Below, in pieces: positions 1 through 8,792 of a stretch of DNA of 29,784 bases. The stretch is taken from NCBI GenBank assembly GCA_049999765.1, contig JBNGIQ010005325.1, forward strand, positions 1-29,784. The letters are read 5' to 3'. Below the pieces are notes generated by a model. The model saw only the letters and a list, made by a program, of their open reading frames with translations. It had not been told where the DNA came from and ran no database searches. A program made the translations under genes and the position numbers. Numbering within the stretch: the stretch's first letter is position 1; each line of letters opens with the position of its first letter. Source of the DNA: Phaeoceros laevis. Its lineage: Eukaryota > Anthocerotophyta > Anthocerotopsida > Notothyladales.

Positions 1-158
1 CCCTCCTCCGCGCCCTCCTCTTCGCCCTCCTCTACGCCCTCCTCTATGCCCTCCTCCGCGCCCTCCTCTTCGCCCTCCTCCGCGCTCTCCTCCCGCGCCC
101 TCTTCCTCGCTTTCCTCCGCGCCCTCCTCTTTGCCCTCCTCCACGCCCTCCTCGCGCT
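1..158. repeat. 12-bp C/T-rich minisatellite
   Basis: About 13 copies of a 12-bp unit close to CCCTCCTCYDCG run from the first base. Positions 9-11 of the unit vary most, and copies after about 90 are less regular. The strand is strongly pyrimidine-rich. The unit length keeps any reading frame open, which explains the low-complexity Pro/Ser ORF here; I do not regard it as a gene. The array continues beyond the left edge, so its full length is unknown. Confidence 0.9.
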
Positions 159-355
159 CCTCGAGCCCCCATAATGTAAAATTATTAATCAAGGCATACC
201 CCCCTTTGGAACGATGTACACAAGGGAGGCACTTGAGGGAGGCACGAGATGTGAGACAGCTGAGGGAGCCGTGGAAAAGTTCAACGATTTCTTCAGCAAT
301 GATGAGCTATTGAGCATGGGATTAGAGCCTCACAGAATCTTGACTAGCCAAGAAG

Positions 356-1964
356 ATGGAGGTAGAGGCTGCACAGAGACCTTGGAAGATCTACAGAGCA
401 CGAAGACCTTACCAAAGGAAGGTCTACCTACAAAGCAAGGAAACTTACGAAGACCTAGGAGAGACCAGTATAAGCAGTTTTTCTTCACTGGATCCCAACG
501 TTTTGGCGGAGGTAGAGGCTGGAGGAATAAAGCACTCATGGAGGAATGATGCTTGGGCAAGAAGCAGGCTGAACAATTTTCAAAAATTCTTGAAGCATCC
601 CGACGTCAGCATGCCGTTTGAAGATCTGGATCCTCAACGTATAAACGATATCTTGACAGTTTTTTTTTTTAGGCTTCGCAAAATCAACAACCAGCATTTT
701 CCTTCTGAAAGGTGATGGTTTGAGTTCACATGCACACTAGTGCTTGAATACTGGTCAGTATTTTCTTCTTTTTGTCACACAACTGAGTTTGTCATGCGTA
801 GTGTCTGATTGTATCTGTTTTGTGTTTCTAGCCTAATGAACATACAAAGATCCTTAAATCGTATCCTCATAGCCAAGCAAGAACATCGATGGATGGAGTC
901 TACTAATCCTACTCCTGGACCTACTGAAGAACCAGTGTTTAACATTTTCACAAACATGAGGTTTGTAAAGGCGAACAAAGCCTTAAGCATGGCTATACAA
1001 GCCAGGGGTGCTAACCTTAAAAGAAAAAAGGTACATCTAGAGACTATGTGATAAAGAAGCTTTTGTGCTATATTTTAGGAATCTTGTCTCATAAGTGTTT
1101 GTGCAAGTCGATATCCTATCTGAGTATGATGAGAGAATGATATTAAATGATCCTGATTTCAGCATCACGTGCACTAAAGGCTTACTGAAAAGACTTGCTC
1201 TAGCATCACGTGCACTAAAGGCTTACTCAAAAGACTTGCTCTACTCATCAGTTTACGATTCGCAGTAAGGGGAGGCAAGAAATTATGGAGCATGCAAGAT
1301 TGTGATTTTAAAGTTGTTCATGAGGACAATAAAAAGTACTTGGAGTAAGTTATCTTCTTGTATCTCTTGTATAATTTAATCTCATATACATGTCAAGTAG
1401 ACATGTATCTCTTTCTGTTACACTAAATTTTATACTATACATGTTTGTTTCAGGTATATAGAGCGATCTAGTAAGAACAATAAAAATTTCTCTGACTACT
1501 TACAGTGTCGACCAATTCAGGCCTCATATCTTTTTTTTTGCAAGCTATCAACAATTCTCACGAGGTAGCTTGGTATAACAAAAATACTATAGGTATGAAC
1601 ACCTTGAGCAAGTACTTGTTCAAGGTTATGTTAGACACCGTGGGAGTGAATTCTTTGAATTTTATCAATATAAGTACTAGAGCTACTGTAGTTACGAGGC
1701 TTGCAGCGAATGAGGTTCCAGATTGAGTTGACATGCTTGTTACGGGGCATAAGTGTCTGAGCTCATACAAGAAGTAAGTTGATGTTGATATTTTGAATTT
1801 CAAATTCTCTTTATTTGTTGCTTTCTTATCCGTCTTTAAAATGTATGTCACTTAATGATGATTCCTCTTATGACAGGTACAATAGGACGCAAGAGCTAGC
1901 TATGAAAGCTGCTCAAGAATCCATACTTTCTACTAAAGGAGCTTTTTATCCCGTGGGCTCTTAA
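356..1964 (+). pseudogene. Decayed Crypton-like tyrosine recombinase
   Basis: The pieces read in order like the Crypton/DUF3504 tyrosine-recombinase family. An N-terminal segment (about 536-711, SWRNDAWARSRLNNFQKFL onward) splices over 712-831 to a helical segment starting LMNIQRSLNRIL (832-1030). A segment with FAVRGGKKLW (about 1249-1344), the family's first-arginine region, splices over 1345-1453 to YIERSSKNNKNF. Then come FLQAINNSHEVAWYNKN and GMNTLSKYL, the second arginine in STRATVVTRL, TGHK, and SSYKKYNR across an intron at 1774-1876, ending at a stop at 1962-1964. Breaks: a 41-bp duplication (1161-1242), a frame change near the T-run at about 1530, and an in-frame TGA at 1724-1726. 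The usual HxxR histidine reads as isoleucine. The join between 1030 and about 1107 is unresolved, and the sequence upstream of 536 is only weakly family-like. The family call rests on remembered motif patterns. Confidence 0.65.
1161..1242. repeat. 41-bp tandem duplication inside the recombinase relic
   Basis: Positions 1161-1201 and 1202-1242 are the same 41 bp with one mismatch (g versus c). Because 41 is not a multiple of three, the second copy shifts the frame. Counting only one copy, the frame passes directly into the FAVRGG segment. The duplication therefore looks like a late, disabling change. Confidence 0.9.
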
Positions 1965-2051
1965 GGGTTAACATCTTGGATCGTTTTAGACTTTTACAAT
2001 AAGTATTGTTTATTTTACTACATCTTCGTGAGAGATTTTGTGTAGGATCAT

Positions 2052-2122
2052 TAGTGGTTCTACGTAGAAATCACTAGCCATTCTATGTAGATTCGACATA
2101 GTGGAACTACTAGTGATTCTAC
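2052..2122. repeat. Foldback (hairpin) cluster
   Basis: A perfect 12-bp palindrome TTCTACGTAGAA (2058-2069) sits inside the arms TAGTG (2052-2056) and CACTA (2072-2076). A second small hairpin has CTATGT (2083-2088) pairing with ACATAG (2096-2101). TAGTGATTCTAC (2111-2122) is a near-direct copy of the start of the first arm. The block lies just after the recombinase relic and before a GC-rich block. It could be a terminal structure of either, or a separate foldback element. Confidence 0.6.
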
Positions 2123-2129
2123 AGCCCTT

Positions 2130-3260
2130 CACCTTAAGGAACCCTTTTACAGCCCGGTCACCCCCGGTCAGCCTGACTACGCCTTTCAAAAACGCTTGGT
2201 TGAAGGATGCTATTTCCCAGTAGATTGCTTAGAAATGAGCTGTTATAGCCCAACGGGGCACGCAAAGTTGATGGCCAAAGGGAGCCAGATGGCGAAACGC
2301 GGTGCGCGGTGGGAAGGCCGGGTCGATCGCATAGGGCGGGTTTGCATGAGGCCCGAACCCGGGCGAGCGCATGCCAGGTCACGAATAAGTTAAGGGTCTT
2401 TTTTGTCGTGTTGCGCGTGGCAGTTGCCCGGGTCGAGCGTTTTGCCCGAATCTAAAATTGGGTAGACGCAGTTTTGGCCGAGTCCCGGGCGACGCTATGA
2501 CCAGGCCCGCCCCAAGCCAAGCCAATGTCAGGCCTTAAGTTCTACTGGGATGGGGGACCTTCTTAAAAATCCCGTTCTAGGTTTGGGGCTGTCACCGGTG
2601 ATTTCAAGTCCCCGGTGCCCCACAACGGGCACACGTCGGTAGTCCAACTTAGGCCGAGTTCGGGTCTCATGCGAACCCGACCTTGAGTTCCCGCGAAAGA
2701 TGCCCAGGTCTCATGCGAACCCGGCCCTATCGTGGCAGCGACCTGGTAACGTGTCCCCGGGCCGTGGGGCCACCCAACAATTGCAGGGCCACGGGCTGGG
2801 TCAGCTTGGAGGCTCGTGGCCGCATAGCCAAACCTGGTCGCATAGCCTAGAGTAAGGGCTATCTCCCATGCTCACCCGGCCAGGCCCGGATGTCGCGGGA
2901 CCGAAAGGGGTGTCATTTTCTATGATCACCCGTGAGTCCAAGCCCCTTTTTTTATCTGAGCTTATCTGAGTCGATAGTCAAAATCTGAGCTTAACTGAGC
3001 TAGTAGTCAAAATCAGGGTCGCCAGCGAATCGGTACCCCACTAAAAATAGTTGGGAAGAAACCCGAGCCGGCCGGGGTTTTGCGGCACGTCAATTTAAAA
3101 ACGAGCAATCATTACACTATGTCTTTTGCGGCCAAAACACCGGCCGGGCCTTCATGGGAAATGGCCCCCGGCCTTCATGGGAAATGGCCATAAGGGAGCC
3201 GCATAGGCCGCATAGCCTACAACAATGTTACACGTTATAAAAACTGCGTTATAAGATGGT
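2130..3260. repeat. GC-rich, gene-free block with internal repeats
   Basis: Base composition changes sharply from the AT-rich relic on the left. Short motifs recur: GGTCTCATGCGAACCCG at about 2662 and 2708, CTTCATGGGAAATGGCC twice around 3150-3190, CTGAGCTTA-CTGAG variants with AGTCAAAATC around 2955-3015, and CGCATAG-type words at about 2328, 2820, 2837, 3200 and 3208. No ORF matches a known protein. It most resembles a non-autonomous transposable element or a long-terminal-repeat fragment, but I found no terminal repeats or target-site duplication, so the class is open. Confidence 0.4.
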
Positions 3261-4176
3261 AAGGTTTCTAGTAGTGACCGCGTGGTCTTTTTGCTCGGAT
3301 TTCAATGCCTGTCGCTGATGTATGGAACTCGCTGTATGCGCTAATTCGAAGTGCTGCATTCGCATCTGCTGCTGCCTTTCGTGTCGTTGGAGTGAAGGGC
3401 ATCTGCACCATCTTCGCTCCGGTTTTCTAGAGCATTCTCTACCGCCGCAGATGCTGCCCTGCGGAGAAGATGGTAGCTAACCTGCAATCTGCTAAGATTC
3501 CAAAAGATCCGATATCAAGTCACTCTGGTCCAGAGGGAGGACTGGAGGTGTGGTTTTGACAGACGCTACTGCTGCTCCTAATACGGTGACAATTTTGCGA
3601 TTGGGGATTTGTAGGCGATGTGCCTGTGCAAAACGAAGCGGACAGGAAGATTGGCAAAGATGTGATCCTCATGGCTAAAGAACGAGGTGTTATGAATGTG
3701 AATATCACTGCATGTAAGCCTCGTGCAGCTACGATTGTGGAGGAGGTGAAGGCGGGGCAGATAGTTTGGTCAGTCCACAAGGACCTGGAGATCATGAAGA
3801 CAATGAGATGCTACGCGTACTTCAGGTATTGAAAGACACGATTGGGCTCAACGGTCCCTCAACCTTGCTGCTGTGGGGCATCTGCAGGTAGTCATTCTAA
3901 AGCCCTTTCCCGAGCTCCTGTAGTGGGTGTGATATATGAAGCCTTTCATGCAGTCCTGCCGTCCAGCAGCCTTGCCCTGCCGCCCCCACCGCGAGATTGG
4001 CCGGTCAATCACACAATCCCGGTGAAGCCCCGGGGGCCACATTCCGTTCAACAGTTCGGCTTGCCCCGCGCGAAGGCACTCTTCGGTTTCGAACCCACGT
4101 CCTGCTGGCCCAAAGCGACGAGCGTCACTCCTCCTTCCCTGAATGACAGGGTGGCACGGTTCTGGAGGTACAAAAG
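3261..4176. other. Intergenic stretch, no recognised gene
   Basis: This precedes the first copy of the duplicated PPR leader. The longest plus-strand ORFs are 3620-3832 (70 codons; contains DVILMAKERGVMNVNITACK and IVEEVKAGQIVW) and 3842-4315 (157 codons). The first has a protein-like composition but I do not recognise it, and I see no convincing exon structure around it; it may be a gene remnant. The second is proline-rich and is not conserved at the matching place before genes B and C, so I do not treat it as the start of gene A. Confidence 0.5.
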
Positions 4177-4396
4177 CCCGGCAGTGGAGAATTCAAGAGC
4201 GGCAGCTGCGACGGAGGTTACCATCCTTGCTCCACATGCCAGTAACGCGACGCAGCATCAACAGTCTTGGATGCCAAACAGCTGGTGGGCATGGCCCCTG
4301 GACTGTTACTGCTGAAAAACCCTGCAATTGCACACCTCCAACGGGATGCAACATCAGCGGTTTTGGACGCCAGCAGCTCTGGGGCGGAGGAGAACA
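4177..4396 (+). repeat. Duplicated 5' leader, copy A
   Basis: This begins at CCCGGCAGTGGAGAATTCAA and matches the leaders at 8547-8792 and 13035-13279 base for base over long stretches. Indels between copies break every upstream reading frame, so it is best read as untranslated leader and promoter-proximal DNA carried along with each gene copy. The start of the similarity marks the left edge of the duplicated unit. Confidence 0.75.
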
Positions 4397-7300
4397 ATGA
4401 GGAGCTGGAGCGTGCCTATGAAGCAATGGATTCACACAAGCCGCACAGTCGTGCCCCGCAGTTGCTTAGCAGCCAGGCTAGGCATACCGGACAATAGCAG
4501 TGCAGTAGAGCGGCAAGTGTTGTTGTGGAGGCAGTATTTCTTGGACCCCACATTGTGGTGGGACTGCAGGACGAACAAGAAGAGCGCCCACTCTCCCGAC
4601 TTCAGGCACAAGGAGTCCAAGGAGCCCCTATGGCTGAACCACTTCCACAAGCCTGACTGGGTGGATGCGCAGCTGACTGTGTTGGAGACGCGAATCCGAT
4701 GCTCTGGCCAGCCTACATCCAACCCCTTGTTGCACCATAATGCTGGCGCTCCGACGGCGCCAGAGTGCCAAGGGCACGCAACTGCTCAGGCGGTGAACGA
4801 ACTGTGCGCGAATGGGCAGTTACGTCGAGCAGTTGACGCTTTGAGTGAATTAGCGGACACACAATGCCGTGTGTCCACTTCCCTCCTGTACAGAGTCATC
4901 CGCAGATGTGGTGCTGAGAAAAATCTGGTGTTGGGGCGACGACTTAATGATCTCACTGTCAAGCTTGGATACGTCTCCAATGCATTTTTGGGGAACCATC
5001 TCTTGCGCATGTATGCATGTCAAGGCCGGTTACAGGAGGCAATGGAGGTGTTCAAGAGAGTGGCCAAACCTGATGTCTTCATGTGGTTCTCCATAATATC
5101 TGCACATGCCGAACAGGGGAAACCCAGTGACGCCATTCAATTGTACAATGAGATGCGCAGGTCAGGTTTGGAGGCAGATAGTCACGTTTTTGTGGCTGCC
5201 CTGCAAGCTTGTGCAAGAGCGGAAGATGTGCAATCGGGCAGGCAGGTGCACGCTAATGTGTTGGAGAGTGGCATTCAGCCTAACACATTTGTTTGTAACT
5301 GTCTGGTGAACATGTATGCAAAATGTGGGGAATTGGAAGATGCACGCAGGGTTTTTGACAGTATGGCCACAAAGGATGCAGTGACATGGAATGCCATGAT
5401 TGCTGGGTATGCAAAGTGTGGCCAGTTGGAAAATGCACGCAAGCTGTTTGACAGTCTGGCAACAAGGGATACGGTAACATGGACTACCATGATCAATGGA
5501 TACGCTGAACACGGGCTCGGTCCTCAGGCGCTCTCATTGTATGCAAGGATGGAGCAGGAAGGCCTGATTTTAGCAGACCGTGTTACATATGTTTGCCTCC
5601 TGAAAGCGTGTGCAAGTGCTGGTGCTCTACAGCAGGGCAGGCAGCTGCATTCAGGGATTGTGAAAAGAGGACTACTCGAAGGTGACGTAGTATTGGGAAC
5701 TTGCCTCGTAAATATGTATGCAAAGTGTGGCCAGTTGGAAGATGCACGAGAAGTCTTTGACAGTCTGCACACAAGGAATGCAGTAACATGGACTACCATG
5801 ATAAATGGGTATGCTGAGCATGGGCTCGGTCCCCAGGCACTGACATTGTATGCGAGGATGGAGCATGAAGGCCTGATTTTAGCAGACAGTTATACGTTTG
5901 CTTGCCTCCTGAAGGCTTGTGCAAGTGCTGGTGCTCTACAACAGGGCAGGGAGCTGCACTCAGGGATTGTGGAAAGAGGACTACTTGCAGGTGACGTAGT
6001 ACTGGGCACTTGTCTCGTAAGTATGTACGCAAAATGTGGCCAGTTGGAAGATGCACTCAAGCTGTTTGACAGTCTGCCCACAAGGGATACGGTAACATGG
6101 ACTGCCATGATTAATGGCTATGCTGAGCACGGGCTCGGTCCCCAGGCGCTCACATTGTATGCAAGGATGGAGCAGGAAGGCCTGATTTTAGCAGACCGTT
6201 TTACATTTGCTTGCCTGCTGAAGGCCTGTACAAGTGCTGGTGCTTTACAGGAGGGCAGACAGCTGCACTCAGGGATCGTGGAGAGAGGACTACTTGAAGA
6301 TGACGCAGTACTGGGCAGTTGTCTGGTAAATATGTACGCAAAGTGTGGCCAGTTGGAAGATGCACGTAATTTGTTTGACAGTCTGGCCACAAGGGATGCG
6401 GTAACGTGGGCTACCTTGATTAATGGGTATGCTGATCATGGGCTCTGTCCCCAGGCGCTCGAATTGTATGCAAGGATGGAGCTGGAGGGCCTGATTTTAG
6501 CTGACAGTATCACATTTTCTTGCCTCGTGAAGGCTTGCACAATTGCTGGTGCTCTACAGCAAGGCAGGCAATTGCACTTACGGATCGTGGAAAGAGGACT
6601 ACTTGAAGGTGACGTAGGACTGGGTAATTGTCTTGTAGATATGTATGCAAAGTGTGGCCAGTTGGAAGATGCACGCAAGCTGTTTGACAGTCTGGCCACA
6701 AGGGATGNNNNNNNNNNCAGGATGCCCTTATTTTAGCAGACAGCGTTACGTATGTCTGCCTCCTAAAAGCTTGTGCAAGTGGTGCTGCTCTTCAGCAGGG
6801 CAGGCAGCTGCACTCAAGGATCATGGAACGAGGGCTGCTTGAGGATGACGCAGTACTGGGCACTTGTCTCCTAAATATGTATGCAAAGTGTGGCCAGTTG
6901 GAAGATGCACGCAAGCTGTTTGACAGTCTGGCCACAAGGGATGCGGTAACCTGGAATGCCATGATTAGTGGGTATGTTGAGCACGGGCTCACTCCACAGG
7001 CGCTTGCGTTGTATGCAAGGATGGAGCAGGATGCCCTTATTTTAGCAGACAGCGTTACGTATGTCTGCCTCCTGAAAGCTTGTGCAAGTGGTGCTGCTCT
7101 TCAGCAGGGCAGGCAGCTGCATTCAAGAATTGTAAAGAGAGGACTACTTGAAGGTGACGTAGTACTGGGAACTTGCCTTGTAGATATGTATGCAAAATGT
7201 GGCCAGTTGGAAGATGCACGTGAAGTGTTTGACAGCTTGTCCACAAGGAATGCAGTAACATGGAATGCCATGATAAATGGGTATGCTGAGCAGGGCCTCG

Positions 7301-8475
7301 CTCCCCAGGCGCTCGCATTGTATGCAAGGATGGAGCAGGAATGCCTGATTTCAGTAAACAGTGTTACGTTTGCTTGCCTCCTGAAGGCTTGTACAATTGC
7401 TGGTGCTGTACAGCAGGGCAGGCAGCTGCATTCAGAGCTTGTAAAAAGAAAACTGCTAGAAGGTAACATAGTACTGGGCAATTGTCTCGTAGATATGTAT
7501 GCAAAATGTGGCCAATTGGACGATGCACGCAAAGTGTTTGACAGCCTGGCCACAAGGGATGCGATAACATGGACTGCCATGATAAATGGGTATGGTAGAA
7601 ACACTGAAGGCCACAAGGCTACTGCCTGTTTTGAAGAGATGCTGCTGGCTGGTATTCAGCCTGATCACACCACCTTTACTTGCCTTCTTGTAGCATGCAG
7701 TAATGCGGGGCTGGTCAGTAAGGGTCGACAGTATTTTGATGCCATGGTGAAACAGCATGGCCTCAGCCCGACAGCTGAGCATTATGTGTCCATGGTTGAT
7801 CTTCTTGGGCGCGCAGGCCATTTAGGTGAGGCAGAGAAGGTGCTGAAATCAGCAGGGTGTGAAAACGATGCTGTTGGGTTGATGTCATTGCTGAATGCCT
7901 GCAAGAGTCATGGGGATATAGAGCGGGGAACAAGGTGTTTTGAAAGTCTTGTTGAGCTGGATCCTCGGTCTGCCTCTGCATATGTGCTGATGGCCAATAT
8001 GTACGCAGATGCAGATAGGTGGGCGGATGTAGACAGAATTGAAATGTTGAGAAAGTTGGCAGGAGCTAACAAGAAACCTGCAGTGGCAGGCATTGAGGTG
8101 AACAAGCAGGTGCATACATTTGTTGTGGGGGAGGAAAGGGGTGACCTTTCTTGCAAGGTTCGGACCACAAATGAACGGTTGAAGGAGGAAGGGAACCATG
8201 TACCACACAGCAAGCTGGTGTTGAAGCCAGTGTCTGAGAAGGAGAAAGAAGATCAACTGTGTGGACATGCTGAGAAGCTAGCTTTGGCGTTTGGTCTCTT
8301 GAACACTCCCGATGGCACACCTCTGCTGGTAACGAAAAACCTACGGATGTGCATGGACTGCCACTCTTCCACCGAGATTATGTCAATGGTTGAAAAGAGG
8401 GCCATTGTTGTTAGGGACGCACACCGTGTGCATCGATTCGAGGCAGGGTCCTGTAGCTGTAAGGGTCAACATTGA
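4397..8475 (+). CDS. PPR editing factor A (PDF-PLS-E1-E2-DYW:KP), contains an assembly gap
   Basis: Likely organellar RNA-editing protein. I chose the ATG at 4397 (MRSWSVPMKQWIHTSR) because it is the first start shared in frame by all three paralogues; the Arg/Ser-rich, acid-poor start suggests a transit peptide. Residues 43-97 are a PDF-type motif (WWD at 54-56, PDF at 67-69). A PLS-type PPR tract follows with a 103-residue (309-bp) period: seven core L-S-P units here, against four in B and C, plus an extra 31-residue S repeat near 5390-5480. Then come L2, S2, E1 and E2, and the DYW-type domain (8074-8472) with KPAVAG, GHAEKLALAFG and CMDC, ending in KGQH. Ten Ns at 6708-6717 separate two frames. 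The matching stretch of the next repeat (6944-7026) is 83 bp, and a gap of 83 bp, or 83 plus multiples of 309, would restore one frame and give about 1383 residues. The gene is probably intact and the gap an assembly artefact. No intron is visible. Confidence 0.9.
4523..4687 (+). other. PDF motif of gene A
   Basis: Residues 43-97 read LLWRQYFLDPTLWWDCR, then NKKSAHSPDFRHK, then EPLWL and PDWVDAQLTVLE. The order LW-(Y/F)F-P-WWD-R-NK-PDF-HK-LWL-W(V)-QL is that of the PDF motif of plant organellar single-strand DNA-binding (OSB) proteins, as I remember it. Genes B (8919-9083) and C (13406-13570) keep every signature residue. Confidence 0.75.
6708..6717. other. Assembly gap (10 Ns) inside a PPR repeat
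   Basis: The left flank ends in the S repeat ...LATRD, and the right flank resumes within the following P repeat at CAGGATGCCC. Comparison with the next repeat shows about 83 bp missing. The round number of Ns is a placeholder. The near-identical 309-bp repeats make collapse or a miscounted repeat number likely. Confidence 0.9.
8074..8472 (+). other. DYW:KP-like deaminase domain of gene A
   Basis: 133 residues starting KPAVAGIEVNKQVHTFVVGE. Zinc and active-site elements present: HAE, then CMDC about 26 residues after the Glu, then RVHRF and CSC at the tail. In A the residue after CM is Asp as in the family, and the terminus is KGQH. The equivalent domains are 11607-12005 (B) and 16007-16405 (C). 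Confidence 0.8.
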
Positions 8476-8546
8476 GCGAGAAAAAAACTTGCTAACTGAA
8501 ACATTTCCACCACCTGCCTGCTGTTTGGTCACGCACTAGGTAGGCT
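8476..8546 (+). other. 3' tail of gene A and duplication junction
   Basis: The tail (CCACCTGCCTGCTGTTTGG, then TCACGCACTAGG) matches that after gene B (about 12040-12070). It then runs directly into the leader of gene B at 8547. Only about 70 bp separates the stop of A from the next unit, so there is little room for a separate 3' end and promoter. Confidence 0.6.
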
Positions 8547-8792
8547 CCCGGTAGTGGGGAAATCAAGAGCGGCAGCCGCGATGGAGGCTATCATCCTTGC
8601 CCCACATGCGACGGCTCGCATCGCTAACGCGATGCAGCATCAACAGTTTTGGCTGCCAAATAGCTGGTGGGCATGTCCGCTGGACTGCGACTGCTGAAAA
8701 ACCATGCAATTGCTCCACCCACAATTGCGCACCACCAACAGGATGCAACATCAGCGGTTCTGTACGCCAACACCTGGGGGCGCAGGACAATA
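8547..8792 (+). repeat. Duplicated 5' leader, copy B
   Basis: Homologous to 4177-4396 and 13035-13279. It starts CCCGGTAGTGGGGAAATCAA. Frames are not conserved across the three copies, which supports a non-coding leader. Confidence 0.75.

Noticed and set aside
131-560. Several short ORFs at the left edge as separate genes
   Set aside because: They come from the minisatellite and from the decayed 5' part of the recombinase relic.
3842-4315. 157-codon ORF as the N-terminal exon of PPR gene A
   Set aside because: It has no counterpart in the leaders of B and C, ends in a stop before the conserved ATG, and no splice pair gives a conserved N-terminus.
6600-6840. PPR gene A as a frameshifted pseudogene
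   Set aside because: The frame change coincides with the 10-N gap, and the expected 83 bp of missing repeat restores it.
8667-8792. Longer N-termini for genes B (8667) and C (13085)
   Set aside because: The extra residues are in different frames relative to the shared leader DNA and are not conserved; similarity at protein level begins at MRSWS.
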